Shown here: piece after piece, positions 6,862 to 14,249 of the stretch
How the letters are laid out: each line of letters begins with the position of its first letter
How positions within the stretch are numbered: the stretch's first letter is position 1
DNA from: Caldilineaceae bacterium
Lineage (GTDB): Bacteria > Chloroflexota > Anaerolineae > Caldilineales > Caldilineaceae
Assembly: GCA_023384455.1 (NCBI GenBank)
Contig: JAHDWH010000055.1
Location: 1-32,053, forward strand
Length of the DNA: 32,053 nt
Reading direction: 5' to 3'
The notes under the pieces: generated by a model
The model's input: the letters and a program-made list of their open reading frames with translations, nothing else
Databases searched by the model: none
Told to the model about the DNA's origin: nothing
Position numbers and translations under genes: made by a program

Positions 6862-8142
6862 ATGACCACCCTCTCCCGCCCCCTGGCCCGGCATATTGTG
6901 GAAGTTTTAGGCAGCACAGGTACGCCCCCGGCCCGGGGTGTGCAGTTTTTCAACGCGGGCAACAATTCTCTCCTCGACGCCCTGGACGAGTATTATCTCT
7001 CCTCCTATCTGCAGGACGGGGGCGGGACCTACAAAATGGTGGTGGGGGATTACGGCAGCGGCAAGAGCCACTTTCTCTACTGTCTGCGGGACAGGGCCTG
7101 GAGCAAAGGCTTCGCCGTCGCCAAAGTCGATCTCAGCCCGGTGGAGACCCCCTACAACGACCAGCGGCTGGTCTACGCCGCGGTGGCGCGCAACCTCATC
7201 TGGCACGAGGAGAGCGACGAAATCTCCGACGAGACGGGACTGCCCCGCTTTCTGGAAGGCACACTGGAACGGGTGCTGGGCGGCCTGCCCACATTGGAAG
7301 CGCTGACCCATCCCAACTACCGGGGGCTGGTGGACACCCTGGAAGCCACGGCCATCGACAGCCTGGCCTACCGGGCCGCGGTCCTGGCCTATTTCGACGC
7401 CCTGATCCGGGACTTCGACGAGCGGCTCGATTCCCTGACCCGCTGGCTGCTCGGCTCCAACACCACACCCGACGACACCAAAATTCTGCGCGAGGTGGGG
7501 GTGACGGGCAAAATCAGCCGCACCAACGCCTTTCGGATGCTCCGCTCTCTGGTGCAGACCATCCGTGCCCTCTCCTACGGCGGGCTGATTCTGCTCTTCG
7601 ACGAAGTGGACCGGATGTCCAGCATCGGCGGCAAAGCGGAGAAGCTGGCGACCGACAACCTGCGCGAGGTCATCGACCGCACCCGAGACGACCTGCCCGG
7701 CGCGATGTTTGTCTATGCCGTCCCGCCCCAGTTTATCAACGATATTGTGCCCCGCTACCCGGCCCTGCAACAGCGGGTGCGTGCGCCGGGCCGCTTCAGC
7801 CGGGCCAACCACTTCAGCCCCCAGATCGCCCTGGACCATCTGGATTTGGACGAGAACGATCTGCTCTTGGCGATTGGGGAGAAATTGATCCCCATCTACG
7901 AAACCGCTTTCGAGACAGCGCTGGACCGTCCGATTCAGCAGGCCAACGCGGTGATTCTGGCAAATGTGGCCCGGGATGTCTTTTTGGATGTGAGTCACCG
8001 GCGGCTCTTTGTGAAGGCGTTCATCACCGAACTGGCCCGTCAGCACGCGGGCAACCAGCACCTGCTCACCGAAGACGAGGCCATCGCCATCATCCGCGGC
8101 CAGGTGGACGAACTCAGCGGGGGCGAGACGCCGCCCTATTAA
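6862..8142 (+). CDS. BrxD-like ATPase A (DUF2791-type P-loop ATPase)
   Basis: A 426-aa P-loop ATPase resembling BrxD/DUF2791 ATP-binding proteins of BREX type 2 systems. The Walker A motif is GDYGSGKSH (G62-H70), and the family-typical VAKVDLSPVETPYND follows. Walker B is LLFDEVDRM (D247, E248), followed by a region near PPQFINDIVPRYPALQQRV that may carry a sensor arginine. A C-terminal helical domain ends the protein. A good ribosome binding site (AGGAG) lies 7 nt before the ATG. The predicted role is an ATP-driven motor or switch acting with the helicase encoded at 11995. No PglZ phosphatase or PglX methylase lies in the window, so this is not a complete BREX locus. The family call is moderately sure; the function is inference. 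Confidence 0.85.
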   Translation: MTTLSRPLARHIVEVLGSTGTPPARGVQFFNAGNNSLLDALDEYYLSSYLQDGGGTYKMVVGDYGSGKSHFLYCLRDRAWSKGFAVAKVDLSPVETPYNDQRLVYAAVARNLIWHEESDEISDETGLPRFLEGTLERVLGGLPTLEALTHPNYRGLVDTLEATAIDSLAYRAAVLAYFDALIRDFDERLDSLTRWLLGSNTTPDDTKILREVGVTGKISRTNAFRMLRSLVQTIRALSYGGLILLFDEVDRMSSIGGKAEKLATDNLREVIDRTRDDLPGAMFVYAVPPQFINDIVPRYPALQQRVRAPGRFSRANHFSPQIALDHLDLDENDLLLAIGEKLIPIYETAFETALDRPIQQANAVILANVARDVFLDVSHRRLFVKAFITELARQHAGNQHLLTEDEAIAIIRGQVDELSGGETPPY

Positions 8143-8194
8143 TGTAACGCAAGCTGTTAGCTTGCGCCGGCGCAAGCTAACAGCTTGCGTTACA
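8143..8194. repeat. 52-bp perfect palindrome (twin-hairpin repeat)
   Basis: A perfect palindrome with 26-bp arms centred between 8168 and 8169. Each arm is itself a hairpin (CGCAAGC-TGTTA-GCTTGCG). It begins directly after the stop codon of ATPase A and ends 9 nt before the next start. It may form an RNA stem that protects or attenuates the operon message. The element at 13235-13286 has the same length and layout but different stem bases. Confidence 0.9.
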
Positions 8195-8203
8195 GGGGGA
8201 GAG

Positions 8204-8518
8204 ATGAAACGACTACCCACCTGGCGGGAGATGCACCCGGACACAACGCCGGAGGAAGAAGAGATTCTATTTGCTTTCTACCGGTCCGCGCCGACGTGGA
8301 AGAAGATGGAGATAATGTCCGAACTCAATCGTGCAGCCAGAACATTGGCAATGTCTGAACTACGGACACGACATCCCGATGCATCAGAGCTGGAATTGCG
8401 CTATCTATTTGCTGAATTGATGTACGGCACTGAGATAGCCGAGAAGATACGAGCCTACGATTCTGCTGCAAGTCATCTGGAAAATGAGGAATCTGGAAGT
8501 TCAGGAGGGAACGGGTGA
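8204..8518 (+). CDS. small uncharacterised protein (first of a pair)
   Basis: A 104-aa helical acidic protein. Its core, ELNRAARTLAMSELRTRHPDASELELRYLFAEL, resembles a family of small Chloroflexota/cyanobacterial proteins that commonly sit in front of another small gene. Its function is not known to me. I chose ATG 8204, which has GGGGGAGAG directly upstream; a start at 8162 would lie inside the palindrome. The stop overlaps the next gene's GTG (GTGA). GC content is lower than in the ATPase genes (30 of 60 bases in 8341-8400), suggesting a later insertion. Confidence 0.75.
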   Translation: MKRLPTWREMHPDTTPEEEEILFAFYRSAPTWKKMEIMSELNRAARTLAMSELRTRHPDASELELRYLFAELMYGTEIAEKIRAYDSAASHLENEESGSSGGNG

Positions 8519-8844
8519 CAGCAATTGCGCTGGATACGAAATACGTCAATGTGTTGGAATCTCTCGGCAATGCGGAGGACGGGCTGGCCGAAGCCGTGCG
8601 CCGCTATGCGACCGAACGCATAGGCGAGAAGATTGCCCAACTTCATCGGGAAATTTCGCAGATACAGGCCGTCTATGGCATATCTTACGAGCTTTTCTAT
8701 GCCCGTGTGACCACAGATGAAAAGTATGTAACTGCCTTGCGCTCGGCTCATCCGACTTGGGAGCGCGACTTCAATACGTGGGAGTTCCTGACCGACGAGC
8801 AGTCTGTATGGCTTGGCCGACTCGCAGAAATATCAATTCACTGA
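8515..8844 (+). CDS. small uncharacterised protein (second of a pair)
   Basis: A 109-aa protein with no recognised catalytic motif. It has helical segments (LAEAVRRYATERIGEKIAQLHREISQIQ) and a C-terminal ERDFNTWEFL region. Similar short proteins are found next to toxin-like genes in Chloroflexota and cyanobacteria, where they look like antitoxins; that is recollection, not proof. The GTG start overlaps the previous stop and has AGGAGGG upstream. The gene ends 18 nt before ATPase B. Confidence 0.75.
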   Translation: MTAIALDTKYVNVLESLGNAEDGLAEAVRRYATERIGEKIAQLHREISQIQAVYGISYELFYARVTTDEKYVTALRSAHPTWERDFNTWEFLTDEQSVWLGRLAEISIH

Positions 8845-8862
8845 ACTAAAGTATAGCAACCA

Positions 8863-10251
8863 ATGATCGGTACCCACGTCGAACACCCAACCTACGGCCC
8901 CGGCCAGATCGTCGCCCTCTACCGCAACGGCGAGGAGTGGATGGTGCGCTTCGATAGCGGTCTGCGTTTTCGCCGCCCCCGCCAGGAATTCAACGGACAG
9001 ATGCCCAATACACCCACCCCCACCCCGACGACCATTGCCTTCGTCCCCGCACCGATGACGCCCAGCCAACTGGACGCCCGCAACCTCATCGAGGCCCTGC
9101 GGGTGGGCGTGGCCCCGGCCCAACACGCCCAGGAATTGACCATCGGTCTGGAGAGCGAGCGGGCCAGCCTGGGCAGCGCGCTGGTGCAAACCCACCAGAG
9201 CGGCGGGGACGTGCGCGCGATTATTGGCGAATACGGCTACGGCAAGAGCCACATTGTGGAGTTGACCAGCCAGGAGGCCCTGCAACGCAAATTTCTCGTC
9301 GCCAGCGCCAGCCTGGACCTGCAAGAGTTGCCGCCCCACCGGGCCTTCGACATCTACGGCGCGCTCATGCGCAGCCTGCGCTACCCGGAGAGCGACGAGC
9401 GGGGGATGGGTCCCCTGCTGGCTGCGGTGGCAGGCGTGCCCCGGCTGCGGGATGAGTTGCGTGAACTGACCCCCGCCGAGAACGACCCGTTGACCTTCGC
9501 TCTGGATGCGCTCAGCACCATCACCAGCACCCGCCAGCAGACGGCCTGGGAAAATTGGCTGATGGGCGGGCGGCGGGTGAAATCGATGAATCGGGCGATG
9601 CCCAGGGGGGTGAAGTTCCCGTCCATCTACCGGGTGGGCCACAACGCCCGCCAGATGGCCTATCTGCTCAGCGGCGTCAGTGTGCTGGCCCGGCTGGCCG
9701 GTTTTAGCGGGTTGTGTGTGCTGATCGACGAGGCCGAAAGCTACTCCCTGCTCAAACCCTACCAGCAACCCAAAGCCAGTCTCTTTTTCAGCGCAGTGAT
9801 CCACGCCAGCCTGGGCGACGAGCGCTCCCGTCTCTCCGACGCTGACCTGCCCCAGCACCGCTTCCGGGACTACCCCCCGGCCTACGACGAACGCCAATCC
9901 CTCTTTTTCCTCTTTACCATCACCCGCAGCGACAACCGGCTGCCTCTGGAAGATTGGCTGGCCGAGGATAAAGTGCTGGCCCTGGAAGCACACTACACCC
10001 CCCAGGAGATCGGCCACTTTTTGGAGCAGGTGATGGACTACCACGCCCTGGCCTACGGCTATGCGGTAGGGGAACGTCAGCGCCAGGTGCGCCGGGGCGC
10101 AGCCGAACACCTGGCCCAGGGGATGCGCAACGACCGGCTCAACATCCGCGCCGTCGTGCGTCTGGCCGTGGAACTCTACGATCTGCTCTACCTGCACCCG
10201 GAATACGAAGTGGTCAGCCTGCTGGACGAGTTGCGCGGGCAGATGCGCTAA
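8863..10251 (+). CDS. ATPase B (DUF2791/BREX-type P-loop ATPase) with CarD/Tudor-like N-terminus
   Basis: A 462-aa P-loop ATPase, a distant paralogue of ATPase A. Residues 1-45 (HPTYGPGQIVALYRNGEEW, then VRFDSG) resemble the small beta-barrel of CarD/TRCF or UvrD-tail domains, which bind RNA polymerase or other proteins. After a Pro/Thr linker the ATPase domain opens with IEALRVGVAPA. Walker A is GEYGYGKSH (G122-H130), and Walker B is CVLIDEAES (D289, E290). The C-terminal part is helical. The ribosome binding site is weak, so it may rely on read-through translation from the small pair upstream. Together with ATPase A and the helicase it forms the conserved-looking core of the island. Confidence 0.85.
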   Translation: MIGTHVEHPTYGPGQIVALYRNGEEWMVRFDSGLRFRRPRQEFNGQMPNTPTPTPTTIAFVPAPMTPSQLDARNLIEALRVGVAPAQHAQELTIGLESERASLGSALVQTHQSGGDVRAIIGEYGYGKSHIVELTSQEALQRKFLVASASLDLQELPPHRAFDIYGALMRSLRYPESDERGMGPLLAAVAGVPRLRDELRELTPAENDPLTFALDALSTITSTRQQTAWENWLMGGRRVKSMNRAMPRGVKFPSIYRVGHNARQMAYLLSGVSVLARLAGFSGLCVLIDEAESYSLLKPYQQPKASLFFSAVIHASLGDERSRLSDADLPQHRFRDYPPAYDERQSLFFLFTITRSDNRLPLEDWLAEDKVLALEAHYTPQEIGHFLEQVMDYHALAYGYAVGERQRQVRRGAAEHLAQGMRNDRLNIRAVVRLAVELYDLLYLHPEYEVVSLLDELRGQMR

Positions 10252-10263
10252 AAGGAGTGAGCA

Positions 10264-11544
10264 ATGAAAATTGAACGGTTTCGCGTGCAAAATTATAAGA
10301 ACCTCAAAGATGTCAGGCTTGAAGGGCTGTCTGATATAAATGTATTCTTTGGGCAAAACAGTGTCGGGAAGTCAAATGTCTTTGAGGCGCTTGCCTTGGC
10401 TCTTTGGCTATTGAATGCCCGTAAGAAGCCGAGTGGGAAAGGGGTAGTTGTAATCAGTCTAAAAGATGTATATCAGAAATTGGCGATAGCTGCGCCTATA
10501 ATGCCTTTGGATGGTAACGGACCAATAGCGTTTCAGGTTACGATCAGGTGGGAAGACCGGGATGTTGCTGGTCAAGTTGCAGTGAGAGGTAGTACCACAG
10601 ATACAAAGTCAAATATCCCTCCAGAAACACGGCTGATCTGTCATATTCGGATAGAGCAGGAATCTAAGGATGAAATAGCATCCTCTGTCGACTATTCCTG
10701 GGAGAATAATGAGGGACATTTTGTACATTTTCCAGGTGAAAATTTGCTGCCTTTTGTTCCACATTTGCATACTATCCACGCCTATCGGCGTCTAGGAATT
10801 GAGAGGCGTGAGTCGAGCAATGGATCAAAGGCAGTTAGCCATTACAATTTGAAACAAGCTCTTTTTTACGCTTATCTAAGCTCCAATCTGCAACAGAAAC
10901 GACGATTGGAAGCAGTCCGAAGAATCCTTGCAGAGCCACCATTTGAAATTGGGCTACTGGATGTGTCTCTTCACCCAGAAACAGACGAAATTGACATCGG
11001 CTTTGTACGACCCGATGGCCGATTGACCATTGAAAGTCTCGGCTCCGGTTTTCAACAATTGCTGCTTGTTTTAGGGCAGGTTTTTCTCAATGATTCTCCA
11101 ATTGTCGCTCTGGAAGAACCGGAGATGAACCTTTCACCCCAATATCAGCAGCATTTGCTCACTGCCCTACGAAGGCTGATGCAAGACCCCGCGGTTGCTC
11201 TCGAACAACTGTTTATTTCCACCCACTCGCCCTATTTTGAATTCGCCGAGAACTTCTATGACGTGACACTGGACAAACAGGGCCATACGCAAATAACACG
11301 CGCTACCACAGCGGAACACACCCGCCATTTCGCCATTGCCCCGCTGGGGCCAGAGACCGGTGCGCGACTCAATTCCCTGAATCAGATTCAGCTTTACCAG
11401 GGGGTGCTTGACGATTTACAGTTACAGCGTGGGGATATGGTTTTCTTTGTGAAGGACGAGGCCGGTCATTGGGAAATTCAGCCGGAGCGCGAAGTTCTCG
11501 GAGCAATGAAAACTGCCTGGAGTGATAATGGCGGCGGTGAATGA
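10264..11544 (+). CDS. OLD/AAA_21-type ABC-like ATPase
   Basis: A 426-aa SMC/ABC-type ATPase of the AAA_15/AAA_21 group. It opens with the family-typical IERFRVQNYKNLKDV. Walker A is GQNSVGKSN (G30-N38), the signature region is SLGSGFQQLL (258-267), Walker B is VALEEPEMNLSP (E284, E285), and the H-loop is ISTHSPYF (H321). It lacks a TOPRIM domain, so it is not a full OLD nuclease. A strong AAAAGGAG site precedes the ATG. The first two thirds have much lower GC than the neighbours (25 of 60 bases in 10321-10380, against 38 of 60 in 9481-9540), so it looks imported. It overlaps the PIN gene by 17 nt. ATPases of this type commonly sense phage infection and control a partner nuclease. Confidence 0.88.
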   Translation: MKIERFRVQNYKNLKDVRLEGLSDINVFFGQNSVGKSNVFEALALALWLLNARKKPSGKGVVVISLKDVYQKLAIAAPIMPLDGNGPIAFQVTIRWEDRDVAGQVAVRGSTTDTKSNIPPETRLICHIRIEQESKDEIASSVDYSWENNEGHFVHFPGENLLPFVPHLHTIHAYRRLGIERRESSNGSKAVSHYNLKQALFYAYLSSNLQQKRRLEAVRRILAEPPFEIGLLDVSLHPETDEIDIGFVRPDGRLTIESLGSGFQQLLLVLGQVFLNDSPIVALEEPEMNLSPQYQQHLLTALRRLMQDPAVALEQLFISTHSPYFEFAENFYDVTLDKQGHTQITRATTAEHTRHFAIAPLGPETGARLNSLNQIQLYQGVLDDLQLQRGDMVFFVKDEAGHWEIQPEREVLGAMKTAWSDNGGGE

Positions 11545-11998
11545 ATTATTGGTGGATACCAATATCCTGCAGCAGCATTCCCTGCGCAATCGGCTGACCG
11601 AACGCATCCGCTCCGGTCAACTCCGTGTGTATGTGCCGACGATCATTCACGCTGAACGCATTCGTCAATTGGCCGACTCCAAAGGCGAAGCATACGCTGT
11701 CGACACGGTTCGACAGGCAGTTGCTCAATCGGAGTTCGCTCTGCTGCCCTTCTCCCCTGCCGACGCCGAAGCGCTGGCTGATCTCTGGCATGACCTGAAA
11801 GCAGCCGTTGAGCCAGCGATGAATGCTGCCGACTATTGGCGACGCAATTGCATTGACATTTTGCTTTGCGCGGTAGCCCGTTCTCGCGGGTATACGCTCG
11901 TCACCGACGATAAGGACCAACACTTCGAGTGGCTGGTTGCTGCGCATATGGATACGGGCCAACTGGAAGATTGGCTGGTAAATTTGGGCAACCAATGA
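11528..11998 (+). CDS. PIN-domain ribonuclease
   Basis: A 156-aa PIN-domain protein with all expected acidic residues: D10 (LLVDTNIL), E43 (IHAERIRQL), D110 (CIDILLCAVA) and D127/D128 (LVTDDKDQHF). These coordinate Mg2+ or Mn2+ in PIN nucleases. I chose ATG 11528, with GGAG 5 nt upstream; a GTG at 11522 is also possible. It overlaps the ATPase gene upstream and shares ATGA with the helicase gene downstream, so all three are translationally coupled. No VapB-like antitoxin is encoded beside it. The ATPase at 10264 is therefore the likely regulator, which would make this an ATPase-controlled RNase effector. That pairing is inference. Confidence 0.88.
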   Translation: MAAVNELLVDTNILQQHSLRNRLTERIRSGQLRVYVPTIIHAERIRQLADSKGEAYAVDTVRQAVAQSEFALLPFSPADAEALADLWHDLKAAVEPAMNAADYWRRNCIDILLCAVARSRGYTLVTDDKDQHFEWLVAAHMDTGQLEDWLVNLGNQ

Positions 11999-14187
11999 CC
12001 ACCCCCCGCAGCCTCAAATCCCGCCTGGCCCACGCGTGGACGCCCTTCTTCGCCCGCCACGGCAGCTTCACCCCTGTGCAGGAAGCCGCCATCCCGCCCA
12101 TTCTCGACGGCCACAGTACCCTCGTCATTGCGGCCACCGCGGGCGGTAAGACCGAAGCCGCGATTGTCCCCCTTCTCGAACGCTATTGCTTCTCCCCTTA
12201 TCCTGGATCGGGAAAAGACGGACGAACTGCTCCCTCCCCCAAAGTGGGGGAGGGTTGGGGTGGGGGTCTCCGCATCCTCTACCTCTGCCCCACCCGCGCC
12301 CTGGTGCGTGACCTCTACGAGCGGCTGCGTCTGCCTTTGGAGCAACTCGAAATTTCGTTCGCGATGAAAAGCGGCGACACCGGCCCGGTCTCCACCAGCA
12401 GCCCGCCGACAGTGCTGATCACCACCCCCGAATCCACCGACTCCCTGCTCACCCGCGCGCCCCGGCTGCTGGCAGAGATGCAGGCGATTGTCCTGGACGA
12501 GATTCACCTACTGGACGGCGGGCCACGAGGGGATCAGTTGCGCTGTCTCCTGCGCCGTATTGAGAATATCCGCAGCTATCACCAGCAGCAGAGCGGCCTG
12601 CCCGCCACCCCCCTGCAACGCATCGCCCTCTCGGCCACTGTGCCGGACCCGGCAGGAATCGCGGCCCGCTACCTCTCTCCATCGGCAGATACATCTACTC
12701 CCTCCCCGCTTGAGGGGAGGGCTGGGGTGGGGTTCCCAATCGGGGCTGACGCGCAAATCATCTCCGTCTCTGGCCGCCGGGAGTTGGACGCGGACATTTG
12801 GCCCCTGCACGGGCTGGAAAGTCTGACGACGGCGCTGGCCCTGACCGCGACCCGAGAGTCTGGCCCACGCAAGTTCCTGATTTTTTGCAACAGCCGCAGC
12901 GAAGTGGAGCAGACCGCGGCCTTTTTGCGCGGCCATCTGCCCTTCGAGAGCGCCCTCTTTACCCACTATTCGAATCTGGACACGGCCCTGCGCCAGGAGG
13001 TGGAGGAGGGCTTTGCCGAGGCCAGCGTTGCCATCTGCGTCAGCACCTCCACCCTGGAGCTGGGCATCGACATCGGCAGCATCGACGAAGTGGTGCTGAT
13101 CGGCCCACCGCCCTCCCTCTCCTCTTTTCAGCAGCGGATTGGCCGGGGCGGGCGACGCACGGGTGTGACCCGTGTACTCTGTATGGCCCGCTCGTCGTTG
13201 GAGGAGGTGCGTTTTCAGGCGCTGATTGGGGAAACTGTAAATCGGACTGTTAGTCCGACCGGTCGAACTGACAGTTCGACGTACAGATTTTTGCCGTCGG
13301 TGCTGGTGCAGCAGAGCTTCAGCATTCTGGCCCAAAGTCCTACCGGGGGTATCCGTCTGGCCGATCTGCGTCGGGCTGCGCCGGAAGAGATCGAGGATGA
13401 GACGCTGGCCGCAATTTTGGGCCATCTGACCCGGCTGGGCTACCTGCGCAGCGGGCGGCTGGGGGAATGGCGGGCCGCGGAGAAGCTGGACGAACTGGTG
13501 GACAAATTCGAGATTTACGCCAACATCGGCGGCGACCCCCTGCCCCTGCTGCTGGTGGACGCCTTTTCCGGGCGCACCCTGGCGACGGTGGCCCGCTCGA
13601 AGGTGGAGGGGGAGACGCTACGGCTGGGCGGCCACATCCTCGAAGTGGTCTGGCGGGATCGCTACCGGGTGGGGGTGCGGCGCAGGGATGGCAAGCCCGT
13701 GGACGATCAACTGCGCTTTGCCACGACGCCCTTTGCCGTGCCCCTGGAAAGCGGGCGGGCGGTGGCCGGACTGCTGGGGCTGGCCGGGGATGTGATGCTG
13801 GCCGTGCCCCTGGCCGAGGGGACGTGGCTCTTTCACTTCTGGGGGGATGTCTACGGCAGTCTGCTGGCGGAGATGTTGGACAGCCATTTCGGCGGGGAGG
13901 GGGCGCTGGTGATGGCGGTCAATGAATTCTGCCTCTACCTGCCCGGTCCCCTGCCTGCGCTGCCCGGTTGGGAGCCGGGGCTGGCCCAGCGCGCCCTCTA
14001 CCGCCTGCTGCCCCGTGTGGAGCCGCTGCTGGAATTGGGCCGTTTCCACAGCCTGCTGCCGCCAGCCATTGCCCGGGAGGCTGTGCTGGATCGGCTGGAC
14101 CTGCCCGCTTTTGAGCAACTCTACCGGGCGGCCCGGGTGGTGATCCCCCCGTCCGGGCTGCGGGCGCGGCTGGAGGAACTGCTGTAG
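11995..14187 (+). CDS. Lhr/BrxHI-like DEAD/DEAH helicase with in-frame repeat insertions
   Basis: A 730-aa superfamily 2 helicase. Motif I is TAGGKTE (K52, T53), motif II is DEIH (168-171), motif III is SAT (213-215), and motif VI is QRIGRGGR (R381, R384). Layout and motifs resemble Lhr-type helicases and BrxHI of BREX systems. The C-terminal half probably contains winged-helix and Lhr-type beta domains. The start ATG overlaps the PIN stop. Three segments look like in-frame insertions of palindromic DNA: residues about 68-92 (between motif I and the ILYLCPTRALV segment), 232-248, and 412-432. All remain open in frame. It is probably the nucleic acid-remodelling motor of the island. Confidence 0.9.
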   Translation: MTTPRSLKSRLAHAWTPFFARHGSFTPVQEAAIPPILDGHSTLVIAATAGGKTEAAIVPLLERYCFSPYPGSGKDGRTAPSPKVGEGWGGGLRILYLCPTRALVRDLYERLRLPLEQLEISFAMKSGDTGPVSTSSPPTVLITTPESTDSLLTRAPRLLAEMQAIVLDEIHLLDGGPRGDQLRCLLRRIENIRSYHQQQSGLPATPLQRIALSATVPDPAGIAARYLSPSADTSTPSPLEGRAGVGFPIGADAQIISVSGRRELDADIWPLHGLESLTTALALTATRESGPRKFLIFCNSRSEVEQTAAFLRGHLPFESALFTHYSNLDTALRQEVEEGFAEASVAICVSTSTLELGIDIGSIDEVVLIGPPPSLSSFQQRIGRGGRRTGVTRVLCMARSSLEEVRFQALIGETVNRTVSPTGRTDSSTYRFLPSVLVQQSFSILAQSPTGGIRLADLRRAAPEEIEDETLAAILGHLTRLGYLRSGRLGEWRAAEKLDELVDKFEIYANIGGDPLPLLLVDAFSGRTLATVARSKVEGETLRLGGHILEVVWRDRYRVGVRRRDGKPVDDQLRFATTPFAVPLESGRAVAGLLGLAGDVMLAVPLAEGTWLFHFWGDVYGSLLAEMLDSHFGGEGALVMAVNEFCLYLPGPLPALPGWEPGLAQRALYRLLPRVEPLLELGRFHSLLPPAIAREAVLDRLDLPAFEQLYRAARVVIPPSGLRARLEELL
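12230..12254. repeat. palindromic REP-like repeat inside helicase CDS (copy 1)
   Basis: CCCTCCCCC (12232-12240) faces GGGGGAGGG (12246-12254) and is followed by TTGGGGTGGGGG. It encodes part of the APSPKVGEGWGG stretch. The same type of repeat occurs at 12700 and four times near 27446-27725. Confidence 0.75.
12700..12721. repeat. palindromic REP-like repeat inside helicase CDS (copy 2)
   Basis: CCCTCCCC (12700-12707) faces GGGGAGGG (12714-12721), followed by CTGGGGTGGGG. It encodes PSPLEGRAGVG in frame, between motif III and the next conserved block. Confidence 0.75.
13235..13286. repeat. 52-bp twin-hairpin palindrome inside helicase CDS
   Basis: Two 26-bp arms meet at 13260/13261 with a few mismatches. 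Each arm is a hairpin; the left one is TCGGACT-GTT-AGTCCGA. It encodes roughly TVNRTVSPTGRTDSSTYR in frame. Length and organisation equal those of the perfect palindrome at 8143-8194. Confidence 0.8.
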
Positions 14188-14249
14188 GTGCGGTTTCTAA
14201 CCGCACATTTTGGGATACCCCTCAATTGTGTGGTTCAAAACCGCACCTA
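14185..14249. repeat. inverted repeat holding both convergent stop codons
   Basis: A 23-nt arm at 14185-14207 is an inverted copy of 14227-14249 with three mismatches. Each arm also contains a GTGCGGTT/AACCGCAC-type hairpin. The outer TAG of each arm is the stop codon of the helicase (+) and of the CDF transporter (-). It could work as a two-way transcription barrier, though no T run is present. Confidence 0.8.

Noticed and set aside
6907..8244. 445-aa minus-strand open frame opposite ATPase A
   Set aside because: It runs through the palindrome at 8143-8194 and mirrors a well-supported P-loop ATPase.
8833..10356. 507-aa minus-strand open frame opposite ATPase B
   Set aside because: It is the antisense shadow of a GC-rich gene with clear Walker motifs; its translation is low-complexity His/Gly/Gln-rich and has no family-like motifs or start signal.
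10264..11544. Full-length OLD nuclease
   Set aside because: The protein ends about 100 residues after the H-loop and has no TOPRIM motif; the nuclease role is more likely that of the adjacent PIN protein.
6862..14187. Complete BREX or DISARM system
   Set aside because: PglZ, PglX/methyltransferase, BrxA/B/C, DrmA-C and a phospholipase D protein are all absent; only BrxD- and BrxHI-like proteins are seen.
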